40,636 nucleotides of DNA. Source: DASSHA01 sp035693145. GTDB lineage: Bacteria; Chloroflexota; Limnocylindria; Limnocylindrales; CSP1-4. Under the pieces are notes generated by a model, which saw only the letters and a list, made by a program, of their open reading frames with translations, searched no databases and was not told the DNA's origin. The stretch covers positions 1 through 40,636 of the forward strand of contig DASSHA010000195.1 in assembly GCA_035693145.1 (NCBI GenBank). The letters run 5' to 3'. Below, piece after piece: positions 1 to 8,292 of the stretch; the stretch's first letter is position 1, and each line of letters begins with the position of its first letter. The position numbers and the translations under genes were made by a program.

Positions 1-399
1 CGGGAGGAGGTTGCCGGCGGTGAACAGCATGAGCAACGGCAGGTTGAACCGGAACCTGAAGCGCGTCAGCGCGAACGCGACCATCGAGGCGATGAGCAGC
101 GTCAGGATCACGGCCGGGATCGCGACGATGAGCGTGTTGAGGTAGTAGTACGGCAGCTCGGCCTGGTTCCACGCGTTGACGTAGTTCTCGAGCGTCAACG
201 TCTGGGGCAGCGCGACCGGCGCCGCGGCCGTCTCGCCGTACGGCCGGAACGACTGGTAGACGGCCCACAGCAGCGGGAAGAGCCAGAGGACGGCCATCGC
301 GATGAGGAACACGTGGACGGCGCGGTTCGAGCGACGTCCGCCGGTCCTCGCTCGCTCGCGCGGGGCGACGATCGCGACCGGCGGCGCCGAGGCCGTCAT
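1..399 (-). CDS. Carbohydrate ABC transporter permease, MalG type (partial)
   Basis: Inner-membrane permease of a carbohydrate-type ABC importer; only the first 133 codons are in the window and the gene runs off the left edge. The protein starts MTASAPPVAIVAPRER. A membrane segment follows at about residues 30-50 (LIAMAVLWLFPLLWAVY), then the periplasmic-loop pattern ENYVNAWNQAELPYYYLNT that is typical of MalG-family proteins, then a second segment (LIVAIPAVILTLLIASMVAF). The ATG start overlaps the stop of the preceding permease in an ATGA (396-399), which fixes the start and implies translational coupling. The EAA loop that contacts the ATPase lies beyond the edge. Substrate is unknown; the divergent glycerol kinase hints at glycerol, glycerol-3-phosphate or a polyol. 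Confidence 0.88.
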   Translation of the reverse strand, partial: MTASAPPVAIVAPRERARTGGRRSNRAVHVFLIAMAVLWLFPLLWAVYQSFRPYGETAAAPVALPQTLTLENYVNAWNQAELPYYYLNTLIVAIPAVILTLLIASMVAFALTRFRFRFNLPLLMLFTAGNLLP

Positions 400-1376
400 G
401 CCGGCTCCCGCATCATCCGCCCGAGGAAGATGACGATCGGGACGAGCGAGACGACGAGCAGGATGACGGCGATGGCCGAACCGAACCCGATCCGGTTCGA
501 TTCGCTGATGCTGTTGTTCGTGATGAGGGTCGACAGCAGCTCGAGGCCGTTCTTGCCCCGGTTGATGATGTAGGCGAGGTCGAACGCGCGGAGCGATTCG
601 ATCGTCGTCACGACGACGACGACGACGTTGATCGGCTGCATGACGGGGAAGGTCACGCTCCGGAACGTCTGCCAGGCTGATGCGCCGTCGATCGCGGCCG
701 CCTCCTTGAGCGTCGGGTCCACGCTCTTCAGGCCGGCGAGGTAGAGGACCATGACGTAGCCGACGTGCCGCCAGCTCGCGGCGACGAGTACGGCCCAGAT
801 GTTCAGGCTCCGGTCGCCGAGCCAGTCGATGAGGTTCGCCTGCGACGTGTGCCCGGTGACGTTGTTGATGAAGCCCTGTTCGGGCGCGTACTGGAGCTCC
901 CAGATGAACCCGATGATCGCGAGGGACAGCACGACCGGCAGGTAGAAGATGCTCTGGTAGATCCGCGTCCCGCGGATCTCGCGGTCCAGCAACACCGCGA
1001 ACAGGATCCCGATCGGCGTCGCGACGAACATCAGCACCGCGAGCCACAGGACGTTGTGCTGGAGGGCCGGCCAGAAGAACGGGTACGACGTGAACAGGTT
1101 GTCGTAGTTCGCGGTCCCGATGACCTTGACCTTGTCGAGCGGGGTCACGCCGTTCCAGTTCGTGAACGAGAGCAGGATCGAGGCGATCGTCGGGCCCCAG
1201 ATCAGGGCCAGGTCGAGGAGGAGCGGGATCCCGACCATGAGCGCGAGGATGGCGCGGTCACGGTTCGTCAGGAGGCGGTAGCGCCGTCGGGCCCGCCGCG
1301 CCACGGACGCCCCCGCCTGCCCGGCCGGCTGGTCGGAGAGAACGGGGGCGACCTTGCCGCTCGCGCGATCGGCCAC
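396..1376 (-). CDS. Carbohydrate ABC transporter permease, MalF/UgpA type
   Basis: Permease partner of the MalG-type protein, 326 residues, about the usual length for the family. After a basic cytoplasmic tail of about 35 residues it shows a first membrane segment (ILALMVGIPLLLDLALIW) and about five more. The conserved EAA loop reads EAAAIDGASAWQTFRSVTFP at about residues 225-244; this loop docks on the ATPase. The gene lies 35 bases after the binding-protein gene and overlaps the next permease by ATGA, so the three form one operon. No ATPase gene is visible; it may lie left of the window, or a shared MsmK-type ATPase may serve. Assignment to the binding-protein-dependent transport family is firm, substrate is not. 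Confidence 0.93.
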   Translation of the reverse strand: MADRASGKVAPVLSDQPAGQAGASVARRARRRYRLLTNRDRAILALMVGIPLLLDLALIWGPTIASILLSFTNWNGVTPLDKVKVIGTANYDNLFTSYPFFWPALQHNVLWLAVLMFVATPIGILFAVLLDREIRGTRIYQSIFYLPVVLSLAIIGFIWELQYAPEQGFINNVTGHTSQANLIDWLGDRSLNIWAVLVAASWRHVGYVMVLYLAGLKSVDPTLKEAAAIDGASAWQTFRSVTFPVMQPINVVVVVVTTIESLRAFDLAYIINRGKNGLELLSTLITNNSISESNRIGFGSAIAVILLVVSLVPIVIFLGRMMREPA

Positions 1377-1390
1377 GGTCCGAGTCTAGA

Positions 1391-1406
1391 GCGCCGCCGC
1401 CGGCGC
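1391..1406 (-). promoter_or_regulatory. Intercistronic hairpin between binding protein and permease
   Basis: GCGCCG (1391-1396) and CGGCGC (1401-1406) form a perfect 6-base stem with a 4-base loop in the 35-base gap between the binding-protein stop and the permease start; TCTAGA occurs on both sides. Hairpins at this point of importer operons often protect the binding-protein part of the mRNA or lower readthrough. Function here is inferred from position only. Confidence 0.35.
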
Positions 1407-1411
1407 GTCCT

Positions 1412-2845
1412 CTAGAGGGTGTCCCAGAAGCTCTGGATCTTGCCGAGGAACGCGTCGAGGTCCTGCTTCGGGTTCTGGATGAAGTTCAGCAGGAACGCCT
1501 GCATCCCGTTCGGACCGGCGAAGTTCGGGTTCGTGTCGCGGTCGAGGAACTGGGTGATGCGCTGCGCCCCGCCGATGAGCTCGGCCGCCTTCTTCTGGAG
1601 CGCGGAGTACTTGCTCGTGTCGGCGTCCTTCGCCGCCGCGATGTTGCTGGGGTCCTGCGTGACCCAGGTGACCTGCGTGGCGGGGTCGGCAATGTACTCG
1701 AGGAACGCCTTCGCGTTGTCGAGGTCAGCCTGGAGCGTCGGCGACTTCGCGCTGAGCATGAGCCCGTCGATCGGTGCGTCGAGCGCCTTCTCGGCGTCGT
1801 ACTGGGTGCCGAGGTTCGGGTAGGCGAAGAAGTCGAGGTCCTCGAGGTCCTTCGGGTCGTTCGTCGCCTGGAACTGCTGCGAGACGAACATCCCGAGCAG
1901 GTACATGCCGGCCTGCTTCTTGACGAGCGCCTGGGCCGCATCCTGCCAGGTCCGTCCGGCGGCGCCCTCCTGGTGAAGCGGGAGGATGTCCGCCCACGTC
2001 TGGAAGACGGTCTTGACCTTCGGGTCGGTCCACTTCTCCTTGCCGGCCATGAGCCCGACGTGGAAGTCGTAGCCGTTCGTCCGGAGGTTGAGGATGTCGA
2101 ACGTGCCCATCGCGGGCCAGCCATCCTTGTCCCCGAAGGCGAACGGGATCAGTCCGTCGGCCTTCATCTTCGTGCCGAGCGACTTCAGCTCGTCGAGCGT
2201 GGTCGGAATCGTGTAGCCCTTGTCGGCGAAGACGCTCTTCCGGTAGAAGACGGCCCACGGGTAGTTGTAGATCGGGATGAAGTACTGCTTCCCGTCGTCG
2301 CCGGTCGAGCCGACCTTGAAGGCGTCGCTGAAATGCGAGCCGATCGTCCCCCAGACGTCGCTGATGTCGGTCGCGAAGCCCTGCGCGGCGAAGAACCGCA
2401 TCCGGAAGCCCGAGAACCACGTGAAGACGTCCTGCGGCGTGCCGCCGAGGTACGACGTGATCTGGTCCTGGAAGGTGCCATGGTCGACGGTGTTGACGCT
2501 GACGTCGACGCCGGTGTTCTTCTTGAACGTGTCGATGATCCCGGCGAAGACCTTCTTCGGGACATCGTCGGAGTAGTTCGAGCCGATGCTCAGCGCGCCC
2601 GTCAGGCTCGCGGCCGCGCTCTCGCTCGGTGCGGACGATGTGCCGGCCGTTGCGCTCGGCGCGGACGAGGCGACGCCGCCCGAGCTCGGCGAGGGCGACG
2701 AGCCGCCCGCGCAGGCGGCAAGGATGCCGGTGGTCGCGGCGATGCCCGCGACGCCCGCGATGCCCTTGAGGACATCCCGACGGCTGACGTTGCGGACAGC
2801 CAGGTCGACGGGGGACGGTGAACGCGGAGTCTCGGACGCGGCCAT
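1412..2845 (-). CDS. Extracellular solute-binding lipoprotein of ABC importer, Tat-type
   Basis: Substrate-capturing component of the importer, 477 residues from the chosen start. The N-terminus holds a twin-arginine motif (SRRDVLKG at about residues 22-29), a hydrophobic stretch and a lipobox LAAC, so it should be exported folded by Tat and lipid-anchored. A Ser/Ala/Pro-rich linker follows. The rest reads as a family 1 (MalE/UgpB-like) binding protein: a beta-alpha fold beginning GALSIGSNYSDDVPKK and a hinge region around FIPIYNYPWAVFYRKSVF. I chose ATG at 2845 because AGGAGG sits 3 bases upstream of the start; an in-frame ATG at 2866 lacks this. Promoter and palindrome at 2873-2918. Substrate is not evident. 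Confidence 0.92.
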   Translation of the reverse strand: MAASETPRSPSPVDLAVRNVSRRDVLKGIAGVAGIAATTGILAACAGGSSPSPSSGGVASSAPSATAGTSSAPSESAAASLTGALSIGSNYSDDVPKKVFAGIIDTFKKNTGVDVSVNTVDHGTFQDQITSYLGGTPQDVFTWFSGFRMRFFAAQGFATDISDVWGTIGSHFSDAFKVGSTGDDGKQYFIPIYNYPWAVFYRKSVFADKGYTIPTTLDELKSLGTKMKADGLIPFAFGDKDGWPAMGTFDILNLRTNGYDFHVGLMAGKEKWTDPKVKTVFQTWADILPLHQEGAAGRTWQDAAQALVKKQAGMYLLGMFVSQQFQATNDPKDLEDLDFFAYPNLGTQYDAEKALDAPIDGLMLSAKSPTLQADLDNAKAFLEYIADPATQVTWVTQDPSNIAAAKDADTSKYSALQKKAAELIGGAQRITQFLDRDTNPNFAGPNGMQAFLLNFIQNPKQDLDAFLGKIQSFWDTL

Positions 2846-2872
2846 GTTCCTCCTCCTAGAGGGCACAGAAAC

Positions 2873-2886
2873 CGACAGGACTGTCG
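2873..2886. promoter_or_regulatory. 14-base palindrome, probable operator of the ABC importer
   Basis: CGACAG-GA-CTGTCG is a perfect inverted repeat with 6-base arms. It lies just downstream of the predicted -10 box of the leftward importer promoter, about where transcription should start, a position suited to repression. The divergently encoded DeoR/GlpR-type protein is the natural candidate ligand-responsive repressor, but that link is inference. Confidence 0.45.
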
Positions 2887-2888
2887 CG

Positions 2889-2918
2889 ATTGTCCGTGCG
2901 CGAGAGTCCGGGTGTCAA
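2889..2918 (-). promoter_or_regulatory. Sigma70-type promoter of the ABC importer operon
   Basis: Read on the minus strand: -35 TTGACA (2913-2918, perfect consensus), 18-base spacer, -10 GACAAT (2889-2894, four of six). It lies about 45 bases upstream of the binding-protein start codon and ends just before the palindrome at 2873-2886. Confidence 0.55.
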
Positions 2919-2961
2919 GAGACAACCCACACAACCCGGCGAATAGAAACGATGGTATCCG

Positions 2962-2991
2962 TTGACTTCTGTGCGACTGACCGACGATGCT
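2962..2991 (+). promoter_or_regulatory. Possible promoter of the DeoR-glpK unit
   Basis: TTGACT (2962-2967), 18-base spacer, GATGCT (2986-2991). The -35 is good, the -10 weak. If real, translation cannot begin at the TTG at 2962, which agrees with the later start chosen for the regulator at 3043. Confidence 0.35.
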
Positions 2992-3042
2992 TGCGTCCGG
3001 CCGGCCAGGCGCCCGGCCGTCGGAGCAAGGGAGGCTGGATCG

Positions 3043-3909
3043 TTGCTCGCCCGGCAACGGCAGGCGCTCATCCTCGCGCGGGTTCGGGAGGATGGCGGCG
3101 TGCGCGTCGCGGACCTCGTGCGCGAGCTCGGCGTCTCGGACATGACCGTCCGTCGGGACCTCGAGGTGCTCCACGACCGCGGGCTGCTCGAGAAGGTGCA
3201 CGGCGGTGCGACGGCGCTCGCCGAGGGGACGCTCTTCGAGCCCGGCTTCAAGGCGAAGTCCGCGCTCGAGGAATCGGAGAAGGAGGCGATCGCCCAGGCG
3301 GCCTCGGCGCTGGTCGAAGCCGGCTCGGCCGTCGCCCTCTCGGCGGGAACCACGACGTACGCGCTCGCGCGCCGACTGGTCGAGGTGCCGCGGCTGACGG
3401 TCGTCACGAACTCGGTGCCGGTGGCCGACGTCCTCCATCAGGCCGGGCGAGCGGACCAGACGATCATTCTGACCGGCGGCGTGCGGACGCCCTCGGACGC
3501 GCTCGTCGGGCCCTTCGCCGTGAGCGCCCTGCGGAGCATCCACGTCGACCTCGTGTTCATGGGCGTCCACGGGATGGACGAGCGTTCGGGCTTCACCACG
3601 CCCAACCTCCTCGAGGCCGAGACGAACCGCGCGCTGATCGAAACGGGCCGCCGGCTCGTCGTCGTCGCCGACCACACGAAGTGGGGCGTCGTCGGGATCA
3701 GCTCGATCGCGCGGCTCGACGAGGCCGACATCCTCATCAGCGATCCGGCGCTGCCCGAACGTGCCCAGGAGCTGCTCCGGATGACGACCCGTGAGCTGAT
3801 CCTCGTCCGCGTCGGCGAGCGCGCCGCGGGCGAGAGCGGACGTGACGGCCGGCCCGAGGGCGTGCGCGACTCCAGCGCCCCGACGCTCGTCGCCGCCGCG
3901 ACGCGCTGA
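3043..3909 (+). CDS. DeoR/GlpR-family transcriptional repressor
   Basis: Probable sugar-phosphate-responsive repressor, 288 residues from the chosen TTG start. The first 60 residues form a DeoR winged helix-turn-helix: RQRQALILARVREDGGVRVA, then ELGVSDMTVRRDLEVLHDRG, then the hallmark LEKVHGGA. The remainder is the DeoR sensor domain, with VALSAGTTTYALAR, VVTNSVPVA and DLVFMGVHGMDE. I chose TTG at 3043 because AAGGGAGG (3027-3034) precedes it by 8 bases and homology begins there; the frame stays open upstream to 2962. It lies 11 bases before glycerol kinase and diverges from the ABC importer, so it probably controls both. The last 35 residues are extra and look disordered. Confidence 0.92.
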   Translation: MLARQRQALILARVREDGGVRVADLVRELGVSDMTVRRDLEVLHDRGLLEKVHGGATALAEGTLFEPGFKAKSALEESEKEAIAQAASALVEAGSAVALSAGTTTYALARRLVEVPRLTVVTNSVPVADVLHQAGRADQTIILTGGVRTPSDALVGPFAVSALRSIHVDLVFMGVHGMDERSGFTTPNLLEAETNRALIETGRRLVVVADHTKWGVVGISSIARLDEADILISDPALPERAQELLRMTTRELILVRVGERAAGESGRDGRPEGVRDSSAPTLVAAATR

Positions 3910-3920
3910 GGCGGCGCGGC

Positions 3921-5432
3921 GTGGCCCGCACGGGCCCGGTCGTCCTCGCGCTCGACCAGGGCACGACGTCCTCGCGGGCGATCCTGTTCGATCGCGAGGC
4001 GCGCCCGCTCGCGGCCGCGCAGCGCGAGTTCGCGCAGCACTTCCCGTTGCCCGGGCCCGTGACCCACGACGCCGAGGACCTGTGGGCGTCGCAGCTGGAG
4101 ACGGCGCGGGAGGCGCTTGCGGGCGCCGGCGTGGACGTCCGCGACGTGGCCGCGATCGGGATCGCGAACCAGCGCGAGACGACGGTCGTCTGGGATCGCT
4201 CGACCGGACGGCCGGTCGCTCCGGCCATCGTCTGGCAGAGCCGGATCACGGCGCCGCGTTGCGCGGCGCTGCGGGCCGCGGGCCACGAACCGCTCTTCCG
4301 CGAGCGAACCGGCCTTCCGCTCGACGCCTACTTCTCGGGGCCGAAGATCGCCGAGATCCTCGACTCGGCGCGCGGTCTGCGCGAGCGGGCCGAGGCCGGC
4401 GAGCTGGCCTTCGGGACGGTCGACTCGTTCCTCGTCTGGCGTCTGACGGGCGGACGCGTCCACGCGACGGACGTCTCGAACGCGAGCCGGACGCTCCTGT
4501 TCGACATCCGCCGGCTCGGCTGGGACGACGAGCTGTGCGAGCTCGTCGGCGTGCCTCGTGCCGTCCTGCCCGAGATCGTGCCGTCGTCGGCGATTCTCGG
4601 CGAGACGGATCCCGAGTGGTTCGGCCGCCCGATCCCGATCGCCGGGCTCGCCGGCGACCAGCAGGCGGCCACGTTCGGCCAGGCCTGCCACGCGGCCGGG
4701 GCCGCGAAGAACACGTACGGCACGGGCGCGTTCATGCTCGTCAACACGGGTCAGGCGCCGCTGCCGTCGGCGCACGGACTCCTGACCACGGTCCTCTGGC
4801 AGCTCGGAGCCGGAGCGGCGCCCGCGTATGCGCTCGAAGGCTCGGTGTTCATCGCCGGCGCCGCCGTCCAGTGGCTGCGCGACGGGCTCCGCGCCATCAG
4901 CGTCTCGGCGGACGTCGAGGCGCTCGCCGCGGCGGCGCCACGTGACCCGGACCTCGTCGTCGTGCCCGCGTTCGTCGGCCTCGGCGCGCCGCACTGGGAT
5001 CCCGATGCACGCGGGCTCATCGTCGGCCTCACGCGCGCGACGGGCCTCGCCGAGATCGCCCGGGCGACGGTCGATTCGATCGCGTTCCAGGTCCGCGACC
5101 TGCTCGATGCGATGGTCGCCGATTCGGGAGCGTCACTCGAGACGTTGCGCGTCGACGGGGGAGCGGCGGTGAACGACGCGCTGCTCCAGTTCCAGGCCGA
5201 CCTCCTCGACCTGCCGGTCGAGCGCCCGGTCGTGACCGAGACGACAGCGCTCGGCGCGGCATTCCTCGCCGGTCTCGCGACGGGCGTCTGGTCGGGCCTG
5301 GACGAGATCGCGGCGACATGGCGGCTGGACGGCCGGTTCGAACCGTCGATGAACGAGCCCGAGCGCCGGCGGCTCGTCGCCCGCTGGCGCGACGCCGTCG
5401 AACGCGCAAAGGGCTGGGCGCGGGCTACCTGA
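3921..5432 (+). CDS. glpK: Glycerol kinase
   Basis: Phosphorylates glycerol with ATP to sn-glycerol 3-phosphate in the cytoplasm. 503 residues, the normal GlpK length. FGGY-kinase hallmarks are all present: the N-terminal phosphate-binding loop LALDQGTTSSRAILFD, the GlpK-specific stretch IANQRETTVVWDRSTGRPV with APAIVWQ, AGDQQAATFGQ in the middle, NTYGTGAFMLVNTG, and the C-terminal adenosine motif LRVDGGAAVNDALLQFQADL. GTG start, 11 bases after the DeoR-type regulator, weak ribosome site. The last 8 bases overlap the end of the convergent secreted-protein gene (5425-5432). The neighbouring regulator and importer suggest a glycerol or glycerol-3-phosphate regulon. No glycerol-3-phosphate dehydrogenase is in the window. 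Confidence 0.96.
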   Translation: MARTGPVVLALDQGTTSSRAILFDREARPLAAAQREFAQHFPLPGPVTHDAEDLWASQLETAREALAGAGVDVRDVAAIGIANQRETTVVWDRSTGRPVAPAIVWQSRITAPRCAALRAAGHEPLFRERTGLPLDAYFSGPKIAEILDSARGLRERAEAGELAFGTVDSFLVWRLTGGRVHATDVSNASRTLLFDIRRLGWDDELCELVGVPRAVLPEIVPSSAILGETDPEWFGRPIPIAGLAGDQQAATFGQACHAAGAAKNTYGTGAFMLVNTGQAPLPSAHGLLTTVLWQLGAGAAPAYALEGSVFIAGAAVQWLRDGLRAISVSADVEALAAAAPRDPDLVVVPAFVGLGAPHWDPDARGLIVGLTRATGLAEIARATVDSIAFQVRDLLDAMVADSGASLETLRVDGGAAVNDALLQFQADLLDLPVERPVVTETTALGAAFLAGLATGVWSGLDEIAATWRLDGRFEPSMNEPERRRLVARWRDAVERAKGWARAT

Positions 5433-8292
5433 AGTAGCCGGAGAGATCGAGGATCAGCTGCGCGGTCGTGCCGTCCCGGCCGCTGACGTAATCGAACGAG
5501 AGGTTGCCGGCCGGGCTCGTGGACAGCGGCCCGGTCAGCCCGTTGGCGCGGATGTCGCCGACGGGGAAGTTGATCGTCGACGTCGTCGGTGTCGTCGTCG
5601 GTGGATCCCTGGTGACCGAGACGAAGCCCGCGTACGTCTGGTCGACGACGGTGAGGTTCCCCGTGATCGCCGTCGCGCCCGCCGGTACGCCCCAGTGTCC
5701 CGCCGTCCGGAGCGGCCGCGGCAGGTTGGCCTCGAACGCCTGGCTGAGGCCGCTGAGCAGTGCCTCTGGTCGCGTGTCCATGATCCGTCCCGGATTGAGC
5801 GGATGGAACAGGACGCCGCCCGTGCCCTTCGTGAAGTAGCCGGTGACGTCGAGGACGAGGTGGACGGTGTCGGCCGTCCGGCCACCGAGTGGTCGGTAGA
5901 CGAGCCAGACGCCCCGGTGCGTCGCGTCGCCGTCGAGCGGGACGGTGACGCCGTTGGCGCGGATGTCGTGGCCCGGGAAGTTGATCGTCGAGGTCGTCGG
6001 AGCGGACTGCGACGTCTTCGTGACCGAGACGTAGCCGCTCCGGGTCTGGCCGACGACCGTCAGGTTGCCGGTGATCGCCGTCGCCGTGCTCGGGACCCGG
6101 ACGCTGCCGCCGACGGCGATGCCGCCGATCGCGAGCCGCCGCGGCGTGTTGCCGTGAAACGCGCCGGACAGGCCGACGCCGGACCGGGTGTCGAGCAGCC
6201 GCAACGGCGTGATCGGGTTGTAGGCGGCCTGCGCGCCGTCGTCGACGTAATAGCCGGTGACGTCGAACACGAGATGGGTCGAACCGGACGCCGCCTTGAA
6301 GACCGCCGCGAGCGAGCCCCCGGGCCCGAGCGCGGCGGTGAGGTTGTTCGCCCGCACGTCGCCGGTCGGGAAGTTGAGCGTGGACGTCGACGGGTTCGCG
6401 ACGGGCGCCGGCGTGATCGAGACGAAGCCCTTCGCGGTCTGGTTCGTGACCGTCACGTTGCCGGTGATTGCTCGCACGCCCGCCGGGATCCCGGCCTTGC
6501 CGGTGACGGCGAACGTGCGCGGCACGTTGGCCTTGAGCGAGCTCGAGATGCCGAGACCGGTCCGCGTGTCGACGAGCCTCGTCGGGCCGATCGGAACGTA
6601 GTGGAGGCCGCCGGTCTGGAGCTGCGAGACCTTCGTCGCCCAGCGCCCATCCGCGCTTGCGTACTCGTTCGCCTGCCAGACCGCGTCGGGGACCTGCGGG
6701 TCGTCGGCGACACCCACGTACGCCCCCCAGCCCGCGCTGCCGCCCCCGTCGCCATGGTTCGCGACGCCGGCGGCCAGGAGGACCGGCGCGCTCAGCGAGT
6801 TCACGGGATCCGTGGAGCGCTGGTAGGCGGCGTACGACGACGGGTATGCGCCGGCTGCGCCGCCCGAGCGTGTCCAGACGACGTGGAGCGTCCCGTTGCC
6901 GGCCAGCCCGATGCCGCCGGCGTAATCGTCCAGCCCGTTCAGGCCGACGACGAAGTCCTGGACCAGTGCGCTGCTCGAGGTGTCGAACTGCGTAACACGA
7001 ACGCACGCCCGGACCACGCTGTCGCCGGCCGGCGTGCAGCCGTACGTCGAGACCGCGAAGAGCCGGCCTCCCTGCTGGACGGCGTCGGTGATGCGCGAGT
7101 CGATCGCCGAGCTGACGATGCCGTTCGGCTGCCGCGGTGACGGCGGCTCGACCGGCGGGCCGGCGACGTCCGGGCCCGCGACGCCACCGGTCTCGATCGT
7201 GCCGGCCGCGACCGTACCCGACACGGCTCCGATCGCCCAGTCGAAGCCGCCGGAGCCATCTGACGAGTAGCCCACCCACGACGCGGAGGCTGTCGAGGCC
7301 GGCTGCTGGTTCGCCGTCCGGATCGAGAACGATTCCCCGATGGCGGGTCCGGTGTACGCCGTGACCGTATCGTCACCGTCGATCAGGTCCGACCAGTCCG
7401 TGACCGTGAAGTCGGCCCCGACGAAGGTGTCGGTCACGCAGTCGCCCGGACCGTCGCCCATCTCGTAGACGTTCGTGTTCTGGATGACCTTGTCGAGCGT
7501 CGTCGCGACCGCGGGGACGTCCGGGAACCGGTCGACGTACTGGCGGTAGAAGACGGGGCCCCACGCCCCCGTCGGATCGATCGTCTCGGACACGGCCACG
7601 TCCAGGTAGCCGTGGCCGTACGTCGCGGCCGGCTCCCCGTCGACGGATCCGGGGCTGCAGTCCCAGCTGACCTCGCTCGCGACCCAACGTTGGTGGACGC
7701 TGTCGAAGACGATGCGTGGGTGAGCGTCGAACCCGCCGTCGGGCACGGCGAAGAACGTCGGCAGCGCCGTGTCGAGCGGCGAGCCGCCCGTCCGACCGGT
7801 CATCCGGACGAGCAGGTTGACGGCCTGGACGACGTGATCGGGTCCGACGGCGATCCATGGGTCCGGCGGATCGACGCCCGCCTCGTTCGCGGTCGTCGCC
7901 GCGACTCCCTGGAACCCCGGGAGGACGGCACTCGGCGCCGATGTGGTCGTCGCGGCGACCGGCGCCAGCGTCGAGGTTGCCGTCCGCGGAGCCGGCACCC
8001 GCGAGCCCGCACCGGCCGGCTCGAAGCGGGGCAGGCGGCGGAGGGCAGGGTGATCGATCGGTCGCGGCGGCCGCAGCGAGCGGGGGAGGCGGCTCGCGAC
8101 CATCCCGTCCGACCGGGTCGCGAGCGGTCGGTACGCTCCACCCGACGTGCCGACCGCGAGTCGACCGGGCGCGGGGCGCGACCCGACCGGGGAGGCCGCA
8201 CGCACGGCAACGTCGGGGGCGCCGACGAGAACGACGAGCGCGAAGGCGGTGATTGCGGCGATGCTGCCTCTCCGCATCGCCGCGGCTGTCAC
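5425..8292 (-). CDS. Large secreted protein with three LDTR/DVTGYF repeats (copy 2)
   Basis: 955-residue exported protein of unknown function. A signal peptide (hydrophobic IAAITAFALVVLVGA) is followed by a low-complexity linker to about 130. A single large domain (about 135-560) contains PPDPWIAVGPDHVVQAVN and ANEYASADGRWATKVSQLQT. Three tandem repeats of about 125 residues follow (about 565-695, 700-825, 830-955). Each runs from a [VLM][VM]DTR motif through ITGNxTVxxQT, STSTxNFPxxDxRANxxT, to DxxGYY or DxxGYF. The gene starts with GTG in a GTGA overlap with the stop of its paralogue (8289-8292); an ATG six codons in (8277) is possible. Such repeats are common in secreted proteins of Actinobacteria, Chloroflexi and myxobacteria-type genomes. 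Cell-surface or extracellular role is inferred. Confidence 0.85.
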   Translation of the reverse strand: MTAAAMRRGSIAAITAFALVVLVGAPDVAVRAASPVGSRPAPGRLAVGTSGGAYRPLATRSDGMVASRLPRSLRPPRPIDHPALRRLPRFEPAGAGSRVPAPRTATSTLAPVAATTTSAPSAVLPGFQGVAATTANEAGVDPPDPWIAVGPDHVVQAVNLLVRMTGRTGGSPLDTALPTFFAVPDGGFDAHPRIVFDSVHQRWVASEVSWDCSPGSVDGEPAATYGHGYLDVAVSETIDPTGAWGPVFYRQYVDRFPDVPAVATTLDKVIQNTNVYEMGDGPGDCVTDTFVGADFTVTDWSDLIDGDDTVTAYTGPAIGESFSIRTANQQPASTASASWVGYSSDGSGGFDWAIGAVSGTVAAGTIETGGVAGPDVAGPPVEPPSPRQPNGIVSSAIDSRITDAVQQGGRLFAVSTYGCTPAGDSVVRACVRVTQFDTSSSALVQDFVVGLNGLDDYAGGIGLAGNGTLHVVWTRSGGAAGAYPSSYAAYQRSTDPVNSLSAPVLLAAGVANHGDGGGSAGWGAYVGVADDPQVPDAVWQANEYASADGRWATKVSQLQTGGLHYVPIGPTRLVDTRTGLGISSSLKANVPRTFAVTGKAGIPAGVRAITGNVTVTNQTAKGFVSITPAPVANPSTSTLNFPTGDVRANNLTAALGPGGSLAAVFKAASGSTHLVFDVTGYYVDDGAQAAYNPITPLRLLDTRSGVGLSGAFHGNTPRRLAIGGIAVGGSVRVPSTATAITGNLTVVGQTRSGYVSVTKTSQSAPTTSTINFPGHDIRANGVTVPLDGDATHRGVWLVYRPLGGRTADTVHLVLDVTGYFTKGTGGVLFHPLNPGRIMDTRPEALLSGLSQAFEANLPRPLRTAGHWGVPAGATAITGNLTVVDQTYAGFVSVTRDPPTTTPTTSTINFPVGDIRANGLTGPLSTSPAGNLSFDYVSGRDGTTAQLILDLSGYFR

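Noticed and set aside
765..1415. Long plus-strand open frame opposite the MalF-type permease gene
   Set aside because: Arg/Asp/Glu-rich shadow of a real gene on the other strand; high GC makes such frames common. The same holds for other long antisense frames, such as 5695-7140, 9399-11240, 10903-12942, 24162-26810 and 21006-22562.
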